From: Streptomyces malaysiense
GTDB taxonomy: Bacteria; Actinomycetota; Actinomycetes; Streptomycetales; Streptomycetaceae
NCBI RefSeq assembly: GCF_000980885.2
Contig: NZ_LBDA02000009.1
Coordinates: forward strand, 1 to 61,874
Reading direction: 5' to 3'
Length of the DNA: 61,874 nt
Shown here piece by piece: positions 54,555-61,874 of this stretch. The translations under genes were made by a program, and so were the position numbers. Every line of letters begins with the position of its first letter. The first letter of the stretch is position 1. The notes under the pieces were generated by a model. That model was not told the origin of the DNA, made no database searches, and saw only the letters and a list, made by a program, of their open reading frames with translations.

Positions 54555-56644
54555 AGCTCGAACCAGATGCTCTTGCCCTCGCCCCGCGGATCCACCCCCC
54601 ATGCCTGCGCCAGTATCCCGATCAGCAGCAGTCCGCGCCCGGAGGACGCCAGTTCGCCGGGCCGGCGCTTGTGCGGCAGGTCGTCGCCGCTGTCGAAGAC
54701 CTCGACCCGCAGCCGGCGCCGCCCGGTCTCCTCGACGACCTCGACCAGCAGCAGCGCGTCCGCGTCGGTGTGCACCAGGACGTTGGTGACCATCTCGGAG
54801 ACCAGCAGCTCCGCCGAGTCGACCTGGTCGCGGGAGGCCCAGTCGTGCAGCAGGTCGCGCACGTTCCGGCGGGCCACGGCGATCCGCTCGGGCTCGTCCT
54901 GGCCCACCGACAGCAGCATGCGCCGCACCCAGGGCCGTGCCGTCGTCGTGGTGTCGCGTCCGCCCGGCCCGGGGCGGCACAGCAGCAACAGCGCGATGTC
55001 GTCCTCGCGCCGGTCGGCCAGCGGTCCCGTCGTGTGGTGCGAGGACGGCCCGTGCACGCCCTGCACCAGCGCGTCGGCCAGCGCCTCCAGGTCGCCCTCG
55101 TGGCCCTCCAGGATCGTGCGCAGCCGCAGCCAGCCGCTGTCCAGGTCGTGCCCGCCGGTCTCGATCAGCCCGTCGGTGCACAGCATCAGCGTCTCGCCGG
55201 GCTGGAGCGCGAACCGGGTCGTCGGATAGTCCGCGTCCGGGTCGATGCCCAGCGGCAGCCCACCCGCCGTCGGCCGCAGCATCACCGTGCCGTCGGCCAT
55301 CCGGATCACCGGGTCCGGATGGCCCGCGCGGGCGATCTCCAGCCGCCCGCCCACCGGATCGACCGCCACGTACAGGCAGGTCGCGAACCGGGGGTCGGAG
55401 ATCTCCTCGTCGTGGGTGACCCCGTGCAGGAAGCGGGAGGCGCGCGAGAGCACGGCGTCCGGGCGGTGCCCCTCGGCGGCGTAGGCGCGCAGCGCGATCC
55501 GCAGCTGTCCCATCAGCCCGGCCGCCCGCACATCGTGTCCCTGCACATCGCCGATGACCAGCGCGAACCGGCCGGCGGGCAGCGGGATCATGTCGTACCA
55601 GTCGCCGCCCACCTGGAGTCCGCCGCCGGTCGGGATGTACCGGGCGGCGATCCGCACCCCCGGGACCTCCGGGCCCAGCGAGGGCAGCATGGAGCGCTGG
55701 AGCCCCTCCGTCAGCTCCCGCTCCGACTCGGCGGTCTCCGCCCGGGACAGGGCCTGCGCCAGCATCCGGGCCACCGTCGTCAGCACCGCCCGCTCGTCCG
55801 GGGAGAAGCCCACCGGATAGGCGAAGCCCGCCATCCAGGCACCCATCGTGCGCCCGCCCACGGTCAGCGGCAGGAACGCCCACGAACTGCGCCCGAAGGG
55901 CCGGGCCAGCGGCCAGGTCACCGGATAGCGGTCCCGGTACTCCTCCGGCGAGGAGAGGTACACCGCCCGCCCGGTGCGCACCACCTCGGCCGCCGGATAC
56001 TCCAGCCCCAGCGGCATGCTGGTGAAGGGGTGCATCTCGTCGGACTGGTGCCCGTGGTGGCCGATCATCGTCAGCCGGTCGCCCTCCACCCCGAACACCA
56101 CCAGGCCGTTCGGCGAGAACCCCGGCATCGACAGGCCCGCCGCGACCCGCAGCACCTCCGCCGTGGACCGCGCCTCGGCCAGTGCCCGGCCCGCGTCCAG
56201 CAGGAAGGCCTCCCGCGAGCGTCGCCAGGGGCCCGTGACCGCGGTGCGGCCGCCCGCCAGGTCCGGGCCCGGCTCCGCGACCTCCTGGAGGGTGCCAGTC
56301 AGTACGTAGGCGCGCCGCTCGGCGTCGTACGACGGCTTCGAACGGCTGCGTACGACGCGCAGGACCGTGCCCTCCTCGTCCATGATCCGCACCCGTACCT
56401 CGGCGAGCGTGCCCTCGGCGACCGCGAGCTGCACCACCGTGGTGATCTCGTTCCAGTCGGCCGGATGCAGCCGGGCCCGGGTCTGGGCCTCGGTGAGGGT
56501 GGCCGGCGCCGCGGGCAGCCCGAGCAGCCGCGCCGCCTCCGCGTCCACGGTGACCAGCTTGTCCGCCGTGTCCCAGTGCCACAGCCCGGTCGCGAGGGCG
56601 GCGAGGACGTCCCCGACGGCCGGGAGCGGCTCACCTGTACACAT
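54482..56644 (-). CDS. PAS-GAF-SpoIIE-HATPase phosphatase/kinase (PP2C type)
   Basis: 720 residues. Domains in order: PAS (about 15-125, GLWHWDTADKLVTVDAEAARLLGLP), GAF (about 150-310), SpoIIE-type PP2C phosphatase (about 330-560, GGDWYDMIPLPAGRFALVIGDVQGHD with the metal aspartates, LMLCTDGLIE), and RsbW-like HATPase (about 590-700, LLVSEMVTNVLVH, SSGRGLLLIGILAQAWG). It combines both activities of the sigma-factor partner-switch in one chain: phosphatase for an anti-anti-sigma factor and kinase for it. Streptomyces has many such proteins. The partner is not adjacent. It overlaps the AI-2E gene by 73 bases. Confidence 0.92.
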   Translation of the reverse strand: MCTGEPLPAVGDVLAALATGLWHWDTADKLVTVDAEAARLLGLPAAPATLTEAQTRARLHPADWNEITTVVQLAVAEGTLAEVRVRIMDEEGTVLRVVRSRSKPSYDAERRAYVLTGTLQEVAEPGPDLAGGRTAVTGPWRRSREAFLLDAGRALAEARSTAEVLRVAAGLSMPGFSPNGLVVFGVEGDRLTMIGHHGHQSDEMHPFTSMPLGLEYPAAEVVRTGRAVYLSSPEEYRDRYPVTWPLARPFGRSSWAFLPLTVGGRTMGAWMAGFAYPVGFSPDERAVLTTVARMLAQALSRAETAESERELTEGLQRSMLPSLGPEVPGVRIAARYIPTGGGLQVGGDWYDMIPLPAGRFALVIGDVQGHDVRAAGLMGQLRIALRAYAAEGHRPDAVLSRASRFLHGVTHDEEISDPRFATCLYVAVDPVGGRLEIARAGHPDPVIRMADGTVMLRPTAGGLPLGIDPDADYPTTRFALQPGETLMLCTDGLIETGGHDLDSGWLRLRTILEGHEGDLEALADALVQGVHGPSSHHTTGPLADRREDDIALLLLCRPGPGGRDTTTTARPWVRRMLLSVGQDEPERIAVARRNVRDLLHDWASRDQVDSAELLVSEMVTNVLVHTDADALLLVEVVEETGRRRLRVEVFDSGDDLPHKRRPGELASSGRGLLLIGILAQAWGVDPRGEGKSIWFELYERSGEPGDGGPGGAVPDGAGGA

Positions 56645-56858
56645 TGCCCCAATTTAAGAAGATGGGCTCGATACGTGCCACCGTAGGACCGCTGGAGGGC
56701 CGTGGGCGGACCCCGGGCGGACCGGCGGGGCGTTTCGGCGGGCCGGGAATCATGGGGAGCCGATCTTGGGGTGGCCGGTACCCTTGGTTCAGTTGGGGGC
56801 GGCTACCCCGGCGATCACCGCGAAGACCATCTCAATCCGCGAAGGACGATGAACGACG

Positions 56859-58622
56859 ATGCATCGGTACAGGTCCCACACCTGCGGCCAGCTCCGCGCC
56901 TCTGACGTCGGCACCGACGTCCGGCTCAGTGGCTGGCTGCACAATCGGCGCGACCTGGGCGGCATCCTCTTCATCGACCTGCGCGACCACTACGGCATCA
57001 CGCAGTTGGTCGCCCGCCCCGGCACCCCCGCCTACGAGGCCCTGGACAAGCTCTCCAAGGAGTCCACGGTCCGCGTCGACGGCTCCGTTGTTTCACGTGG
57101 AACCGAGAACGTGAACCCGGACCTGCCGACCGGCGAGATCGAGGTCGAGGTGACCGAGGTCGAGCTGCTCGGCGCGGCCCAGCCCCTCCCCTTCACCATC
57201 AACGCCGAGGACGGGGTGAACGAGGAGCGGCGCCTGGAGTACCGCTTCCTCGACCTGCGCCGCGAGCGCATGCACCGCAACATCATGCTGCGTACGGCGG
57301 TCATCTCGGCGATCCGCCACAAGATGACCGCGCTCGGCTTCAACGAGATGGCGACGCCGATCCTGTCCGCGACCTCCCCCGAGGGCGCCCGCGACTTCGT
57401 CGTCCCCTCCCGCCTGAACCCCGGCAAGTTCTACGCCCTGCCGCAGGCCCCGCAGCAGTTCAAGCAGCTGCTGATGATCTCCGGCTTCGACCGCTACTTC
57501 CAGATCGCGCCCTGCTTCCGCGACGAGGACGCCCGTGCCGACCGTTCGCCGGGCGAGTTCTACCAGCTCGACGTCGAGATGAGCTTCGTCGAGCAGGAGG
57601 ACGTCTTCCAGCCGATCGAGCGGCTGATGACGGAGCTCTTCGAGGAGTTCGGCGGCGGCCGCCATGTCACGTCCCCCTTCCCGCGGATCCCGTTCCGCGA
57701 GGCGATGCTGAAGTACGGCTCCGACAAGCCGGACCTGCGCGCCAAGCTGGAACTGGTGGACATCACCGATGTCTTCGAGGGCTCGGAGTTCAAGGCGTTC
57801 GCGGGCAAGCACGTGCGTGCGCTGCCGGTGCCGGCGGTCCAGGACCAGCCGCGCAAGTTCTTCGACCAGCTCGGCGACTTCGCGGTCACGCTGGGCGCCA
57901 AGGGCCTGGCCTGGGTTCGTGTCGGCGAGGACGGCGCGCTGACCGGCCCGATCGCGAAGTTCCTCACCGAGGAGAACGTCGCCGAGCTGACCAAGCGCCT
58001 CTCGCTGGCCCCCGGCCACGCGATCTTCTTCGGCGCGGGTGAGTACGACGAGGTCTCCAAGATCATGGGCGCGGTCCGCGTCGAGGCCGCCAAGCGTGCC
58101 GGCCAGTTCGAGGAGAACGTCTTCCGGTTCTGCTGGATCGTCGACTTCCCGATGTACGAGAAGGACGAGGAGACCGGCTCGATCGACTTCTCGCACAACC
58201 CCTTCTCGATGCCGCAGGGCGGTCTTGAGGCCCTGGAGACCCAGGACCCACTGGACATCCTGGGCTGGCAGTACGACATCGTCTGCAACGGTGTCGAGCT
58301 GTCCTCCGGCGCGATCCGGAACCACGAGCCGGACATCATGCTGAAGGCGTTCGAGATCGCGGGCTACGACCGTGAGACCGTCGAGGAGAAGTTCGCGGGC
58401 ATGCTCCGCGCGTTCCGCTTCGGCGCCCCGCCGCACGGCGGTATCGCCCCCGGCGTGGACCGCATCGTCATGCTCCTCGCGGACGAGCCCAGCATCCGCG
58501 AGACGATCGCCTTCCCGCTCAACGGCAACGCCCAGGACCTGATGATGGGCGCCCCGACCGAGCTGGACGAGTCCCGCCTGCGGGAGCTGCACCTGAACAT
58601 CAGGAAGCCGCAGCCGAAGTAG
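56859..58622 (+). CDS. aspS: aspartyl-tRNA synthetase
   Basis: 587 residues, the standard bacterial class IIb AspRS. An OB-fold anticodon-binding domain (about 15-110), catalytic domain with [13 protein letters not shown] (motif 1 area), [21 protein letters not shown] (motif 2, with the ATP arginine), a GAD insert (about 285-400) and motif 3 [12 protein letters not shown]. It charges tRNA-Asp. An aagGAcgatgaacg stretch precedes the ATG. A parS variant lies in codons 78-82 (57090-57103). The residue at the position separating discriminating from non-discriminating enzymes is Leu (RRDLGG), as in discriminating ones. Confidence 0.97.
   Translation: MHRYRSHTCGQLRASDVGTDVRLSGWLHNRRDLGGILFIDLRDHYGITQLVARPGTPAYEALDKLSKESTVRVDGSVVSRGTENVNPDLPTGEIEVEVTEVELLGAAQPLPFTINAEDGVNEERRLEYRFLDLRRERMHRNIMLRTAVISAIRHKMTALGFNEMATPILSATSPEGARDFVVPSRLNPGKFYALPQAPQQFKQLLMISGFDRYFQIAPCFRDEDARADRSPGEFYQLDVEMSFVEQEDVFQPIERLMTELFEEFGGGRHVTSPFPRIPFREAMLKYGSDKPDLRAKLELVDITDVFEGSEFKAFAGKHVRALPVPAVQDQPRKFFDQLGDFAVTLGAKGLAWVRVGEDGALTGPIAKFLTEENVAELTKRLSLAPGHAIFFGAGEYDEVSKIMGAVRVEAAKRAGQFEENVFRFCWIVDFPMYEKDEETGSIDFSHNPFSMPQGGLEALETQDPLDILGWQYDIVCNGVELSSGAIRNHEPDIMLKAFEIAGYDRETVEEKFAGMLRAFRFGAPPHGGIAPGVDRIVMLLADEPSIRETIAFPLNGNAQDLMMGAPTELDESRLRELHLNIRKPQPK
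57090..57103. other. parS-like site inside aspS
   Basis: GTTTCACGTGGAAC matches the parS consensus GTTTCACGTGAAAC at 13 of 14 positions. It is read in frame as GTT TCA CGT GGA ACC (V-S-R-G-T); GTT and TCA are very rare codons in this gene, which implies selection on the DNA site. Confidence 0.8.
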
Positions 58623-58643
58623 TACGGCGGGCCGTTGCCGCCG

Positions 58644-58676
58644 GGACGCCCGGAGCCCCTCGGGTTCCGGGCGTCC
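58644..58676. terminator. 11-bp hairpin between aspS and the convergent gene
   Basis: GGACGCCCGGA (58644-58654) pairs with TCCGGGCGTCC (58666-58676). It follows the aspS stop codon by 22 bases and serves the convergent gene as well. Confidence 0.8.
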
Positions 58677-58681
58677 TCGCG

Positions 58682-59407
58682 TCACGGGCCGCCTTCCGGC
58701 CCGCTCCCTTCCTGGTCCTCTCCGTCCTCCTGGTCCTCCTCGTCCGGTGCGGCCCCGTCCTCCAGCAGCCGCTCGGCGATGTCGTCCGACCAGTGCTGGG
58801 CCCAGGCCCGCAGTCCGGCGATCTCCGCCTCTTCGAGGCCGTACCGGGTGAACTGGGTGTCGGGGTAGAAGTCGGTGCCGGTCAGCCGGGACTGGAGGGT
58901 CGGCAGGTCGAAGGCGTCGTCGATGTGCCGGCGGCCCAGTTCCTCCAGGTCGGGCAGCGAGAACCGGGCGGCCGCGGCCCGCGCGTCGATCAGGTCGACG
59001 GCCGCGCCCCGGTCGTAGAGCGCACGGATCTTCGTACCGACGGCGTCCGCCAGGCACAGGGCGGGCCCGTACCCGGTGAGGTCCGGCGGCCCCCACAGGC
59101 TCTCCTTGTGCAGGGCGAGGACGCAGGGCTCACCGGTCGGCGGGTCGGTGACGGCCAGTCGCGCGGTGCGCGCGGTCGCCGCGTCGGCCCGGACGGTACG
59201 ACCCCTCGCCTCCAGCGCGGCCACGACCGCGGCGGCGATGCGCGCCATGTCCTCGGCGCTCTCGGTCGCGAGGTCGACGTCCGTGTGCGGACGCCGGACG
59301 ACTCCGTGCGCCTCCAGCGCGTATCCGCCGGCGAGGACCAGACCATGCGGTCCACCCGCCGTGACGGCATCCGCGATCAGCCGCCGGTGGGGTTCGGGAA
59401 GGTTCAC
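58682..59407 (-). CDS. AbiEii-like nucleotidyltransferase (orphan)
   Basis: 241 residues from a GTG at 59407. The N-terminal part has the nucleotidyltransferase fold: VLAGGYALEAHGVVRRPHTDVDLATES, with Gly-Gly at residues 27-28 and the metal aspartates at about 43 and 45. This is the AbiEii/AbiGii toxin type, but the AbiEi antitoxin partner is not next to it. The C-terminal half is a helical, very acidic tail (EDGAAPDEEDQEDGEDQEGSGPE). Many actinobacterial members are single genes and may be housekeeping tRNA- or protein-modifying NTases. The start codon lies in a weak parS-like palindrome. Confidence 0.75.
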   Translation of the reverse strand: MNLPEPHRRLIADAVTAGGPHGLVLAGGYALEAHGVVRRPHTDVDLATESAEDMARIAAAVVAALEARGRTVRADAATARTARLAVTDPPTGEPCVLALHKESLWGPPDLTGYGPALCLADAVGTKIRALYDRGAAVDLIDARAAAARFSLPDLEELGRRHIDDAFDLPTLQSRLTGTDFYPDTQFTRYGLEEAEIAGLRAWAQHWSDDIAERLLEDGAAPDEEDQEDGEDQEGSGPEGGP

Positions 59408-59450
59408 GTGATCCGCACTCTGCCAGGGGGAACGGGGCGGTGGATACGGG

Positions 59451-59486
59451 CAGGGCCCGGAAGCCATGATGGCGTCCCGGGCCCTG
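59451..59486 (-). terminator. hairpin after metG
   Basis: CAGGGCCCGG (59451-59460) pairs with CCGGGCCCTG (59477-59486); the loop itself contains a GCCAT/ATGGC stem. It follows the metG stop codon at 59507 on the minus strand. Confidence 0.8.
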
Positions 59487-59506
59487 GTGTGTCGTACGAG
59501 CGCGAC

Positions 59507-61123
59507 TCAGGCGGTCGGCTTCTCCTCCAGGCGGGGGAAGAGCACCGCGCCCTTGGTGACGGTGGAGCCGGCCGGGAGCCTGCCCCAGTCGCCGGCGTCC
59601 TGGACCCGCTGCTCGGCGAGCGCGCCCAGGGTGTCTTCGGCGCCCAGGGAGTCCCACAGCTTCTGCGAGGTCTCCGGCATCACCGGGTTGAGCAGGACGG
59701 CGACCGCGCGCAGCGACTCGGCGGCGGTGTAGAGGATGGTCGCGAGGCGGGCCCGGCCCTCCTCGGAGTCGTCCTTGGCCACCTTCCACGGCTCCTGCTC
59801 CGTGATGTAGCCGTTGACCTGCTTGACGAAGTCGAAGACGGCCAGGATGCCGCCCTGGAAGTCCAGTTCCTCGCCGATCTTCCGGTCGGCCTCGGCGACC
59901 GCCTTGGCCAGACCCTCGTGGACCGCCGTCTCCGCGGGGCCGTCGGCCGTGGCGGCGGGCAGGGCGCCGCCGAAGTACTTGCCGACCATGGCGGCCACGC
60001 GGGAGGCGAGGTTGCCGTAGTCGTTGGCCAGCTCGCTGGTGTAGCGGGCGGAGAAGTCCTCCCAGGAGAACGAGCCGTCCTGGCCGAAGGCGATGGCGCG
60101 CAGGAAGTACCAGCGGTAGGCGTCGACGCCGAAGTGCTCGGTGAGGTCCTGCGGCTTGATGCCGGTCAGGTTGGACTTCGACATCTTCTCGCCGCCGACC
60201 ATCAGCCAGCCGTTCGCGGCGATCTTGCTGGGCAGGGGCAGGCCCTGGGCCATCAGCATGGCCGGCCAGATCACCGCGTGGAAGCGGAGGATGTCCTTGC
60301 CGACGAGGTGGACGTCGGCAGGGAAGGTCTCCTCGAACTTCTCCTGGTTCTCGTTGTAGCCGACCGCCGTGGCGTAGTTCAGCAGGGCGTCGACCCACAC
60401 GTAGATCACGTGCTTGTCGTCCCAGGGGATCGGGATGCCCCAGTCGAACGTCGAGCGGGAGATGGAGAGGTCCTGGAGTCCCTGGCGGACGAAGTTCACG
60501 ACCTCGTTGCGCGCGGACTCGGGCTGGATGAAGCCCGGCTCGGCCTCGTAGAGGGCGAGGAGCTTGTCGCCGTACTCGCTGAGGCGGAAGAAGTAGTTCT
60601 CCTCGCTGAGGATCTCCACGGGCCGCTTGTGGATGGGGCACAGCTTCTGGCCCGCGTACTCGCCCTCGCCGTCGAGGAGCTCTCCGGGGAGCTTGTACTC
60701 CTCGCAGCCGACGCAGTACGGGCCCTCGTAGCCGCCCTTGTAGATCTCGCCCTTGTCGTACAGGTCCTGCACGAATTCCTGGACGCGGTCCGTGTGCCGC
60801 TGCTGGGTGGTGCGGATGAAGTCGTCGTTCGCGATCTCCAGGTGCTCCCAGAGCGGCTGCCAGGCCTCGGTGACGAGCTTGTCCGCCCACTGCTGGGGCG
60901 TCACCCCGTTCGCCTCGGCCGTGCGCATGATCTTCTGACCGTGCTCGTCCGTGCCGGTGAGGTACCACACCTTCTCGCCGCGCTGGCGGTGCCAGCGGGT
61001 GAGCACGTCGCCTGCGACGGTCGTATAGGCGTGGCCCAGGTGAGGAGCGTCGTTGACGTAGTAGATGGGCGTGGAGACGTAGTACGCCTTCCCCGCCTGC
61101 TTCTCGGATCCAGTGGCCGCCAT
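59507..61123 (-). CDS. metG: methionyl-tRNA synthetase
   Basis: 538 residues. Class Ia signatures are HLGHAYTT and KMSKSN. The zinc knuckle reads CVGCEEYKL followed by LCPIHKRP (C-x2-C ... C-x2-H), placing it in the single-knuckle bacterial type. The anticodon-binding helical domain occupies about 380-510. A C-terminal tRNA-binding EMAP domain is absent. It charges initiator and elongator tRNA-Met. The gene starts 98 bases from the convergent VWA gene end. Confidence 0.97.
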   Translation of the reverse strand: MAATGSEKQAGKAYYVSTPIYYVNDAPHLGHAYTTVAGDVLTRWHRQRGEKVWYLTGTDEHGQKIMRTAEANGVTPQQWADKLVTEAWQPLWEHLEIANDDFIRTTQQRHTDRVQEFVQDLYDKGEIYKGGYEGPYCVGCEEYKLPGELLDGEGEYAGQKLCPIHKRPVEILSEENYFFRLSEYGDKLLALYEAEPGFIQPESARNEVVNFVRQGLQDLSISRSTFDWGIPIPWDDKHVIYVWVDALLNYATAVGYNENQEKFEETFPADVHLVGKDILRFHAVIWPAMLMAQGLPLPSKIAANGWLMVGGEKMSKSNLTGIKPQDLTEHFGVDAYRWYFLRAIAFGQDGSFSWEDFSARYTSELANDYGNLASRVAAMVGKYFGGALPAATADGPAETAVHEGLAKAVAEADRKIGEELDFQGGILAVFDFVKQVNGYITEQEPWKVAKDDSEEGRARLATILYTAAESLRAVAVLLNPVMPETSQKLWDSLGAEDTLGALAEQRVQDAGDWGRLPAGSTVTKGAVLFPRLEEKPTA

Positions 61124-61170
61124 AAGGCGAAATCCTACTGGTCCCGCGGAGATGGGCTCACACGCGTTTC

Positions 61171-61198
61171 GGGGGGTGGACGCGGTCGTCCACCCCCC
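61171..61198 (-). terminator. 11-bp perfect hairpin after the VWA gene
   Basis: GGGGGGTGGAC (61171-61181), loop GCGGTC, GTCCACCCCCC (61188-61198). It separates the VWA gene (stop 61222) from metG. Confidence 0.85.
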
Positions 61199-61221
61199 GG
61201 GCGCTCCGTTCTCCTACGGCC

Positions 61222-61874
61222 TCACGGGCGCCAGGTGGCGAGGACGCCCTCGTAGAGCTCCGTGTCCGTCAGTTCGCGGGGGGTCGGGCCCGCGTGGAAG
61301 AAGGCGGTGTTCGGGGTCTTCAGCTTGCGGAGGTAGTCGAAGGCCTTGTTGTCCGGCTCACCGAACGCCACGAAGGAGAAGAAGACCGTGGGGTGGGTCT
61401 TCGCGGCGGCGGTCAGGGCCTGGGTCGCGGGGGTCTTGGCGTCCGGGGCGCCGTCGGTCTGGAAGACGACGAGGACGGGGGTGCCGGGGGCGACGTTCGC
61501 GTCGTAGTGGGCGAGTACGGCTTCCACGGCGGCGTGGTAGCTGGTACGGCCCATACGGCCCAGGCCCGCGTGGGTGTCGTCGATCCTCGTCGCGTGGTCC
61601 GGGGCGAGGGTGAGGTCGGTGGTGCCGTCCACCTCGGTGGAGAAGAAGACGGTGTGCACCGCGGCCTCGGGGTCCAGGTGCGCGGCGAGGGCGAGGGTCT
61701 GGTCGGCGAGGGCCTGGGCGGAGCCGTCCTTGTAGTAGGCGCGCATGCTCGCGGAGCGGTCCAGCACGAGGTAGAGCTTCGCCCGGGTGCCGGTGAGGTC
61801 CGTCTTCGCGAGGGGGGCGGTGGCGGCGGTGTAGGCCGTGGCGAGGGCGGGGGCGGATTCCTTGAGGGCGGGGA
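61222..61874 (-). CDS. C-terminal part of a VWA-domain protein
   Basis: At least 217 residues; the frame stays open to the right edge of the window. The MIDAS motif is VLDRSASM (D-x-S-x-S), with [11 protein letters not shown] as the third metal-binding element. The tail [47 protein letters not shown] resembles the TerF/stress-response VWA proteins. Such proteins bind metal-dependent ligands in tellurite/stress complexes. The N-terminal part, outside the window, would decide whether it is a TerD-VWA fusion. Confidence 0.85.
   Translation of the reverse strand, partial: PALKESAPALATAYTAATAPLAKTDLTGTRAKLYLVLDRSASMRAYYKDGSAQALADQTLALAAHLDPEAAVHTVFFSTEVDGTTDLTLAPDHATRIDDTHAGLGRMGRTSYHAAVEAVLAHYDANVAPGTPVLVVFQTDGAPDAKTPATQALTAAAKTHPTVFFSFVAFGEPDNKAFDYLRKLKTPNTAFFHAGPTPRELTDTELYEGVLATWRP

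Overview
The window is high-GC actinobacterial chromosome, almost certainly Streptomyces. The evidence is GC-biased third codon positions, start codons with a TANNNT box 6-10 nt upstream (leaderless starts), eukaryotic-type Ser/Thr kinases, a mycothiol-dependent enzyme family, a bacterial proteasome activator, and two sequences matching the Streptomyces parS centromere. Perfect parS and TTGTCCACA DnaA-box motifs suggest a location on the origin-proximal core of the chromosome. I see no transposase, phage gene, CRISPR array, rRNA or tRNA.

Left part (1-24 kb): an MFS transporter end, a MarR regulator, a DUF2252 protein, a J-domain-like protein and a rhodanese. Then comes phenylacetate catabolism. 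The five overlapping genes paaABCDE encode the phenylacetyl-CoA epoxidase and run leftward. paaN and paaH diverge, and a TetR repressor gene (PaaR-like) overlaps the end of paaH. A DUF5819/HTTM/SpoU-methyltransferase operon is inserted between paaA and paaN. An Lrp-type regulator and a branched-chain keto acid dehydrogenase operon (E1 alpha, E1 beta, E2) follow. A shared 14-bp palindrome lies before paaA, between paaN and paaH, and before the bkd operon, which suggests one repressor links aromatic and branched-chain acyl-CoA supply. Next is a molybdenum cofactor pair (mobA-DUF6457 fusion, moeA) translationally coupled to a K+ channel-type protein. A perfect parS overlaps the moeA stop and the channel start.

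Middle (24-45 kb): a quinone oxidoreductase, a surface protein, the proteasome activator Bpa, and two divergent membrane Ser/Thr kinases. They are followed by an aminoglycoside-phosphotransferase-fold protein, a second complete bkd operon, two secreted proteins, a GntR(YtrA-like)/DUF1648 operon, a D-Ala-D-Ala carboxypeptidase, a GntR/MFS operon, a methyltransferase next to a 16-bp tandem repeat, a mycothiol-dependent-family enzyme and a nitrilase-family amidase.

Right part (45-61.9 kb): a LURP-one protein, a thioredoxin-NHL protein, a small membrane protein, an M18 aminopeptidase, a FadE5-like acyl-CoA dehydrogenase, an SseB-type protein, a pirin, an AI-2E-family membrane protein convergently overlapping a PAS-GAF-PP2C-HATPase phosphatase, aspS (with an internal parS variant), an AbiEii-like nucleotidyltransferase, metG and the end of a VWA-domain protein. 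Many convergent pairs are separated by strong perfect-stem hairpins.
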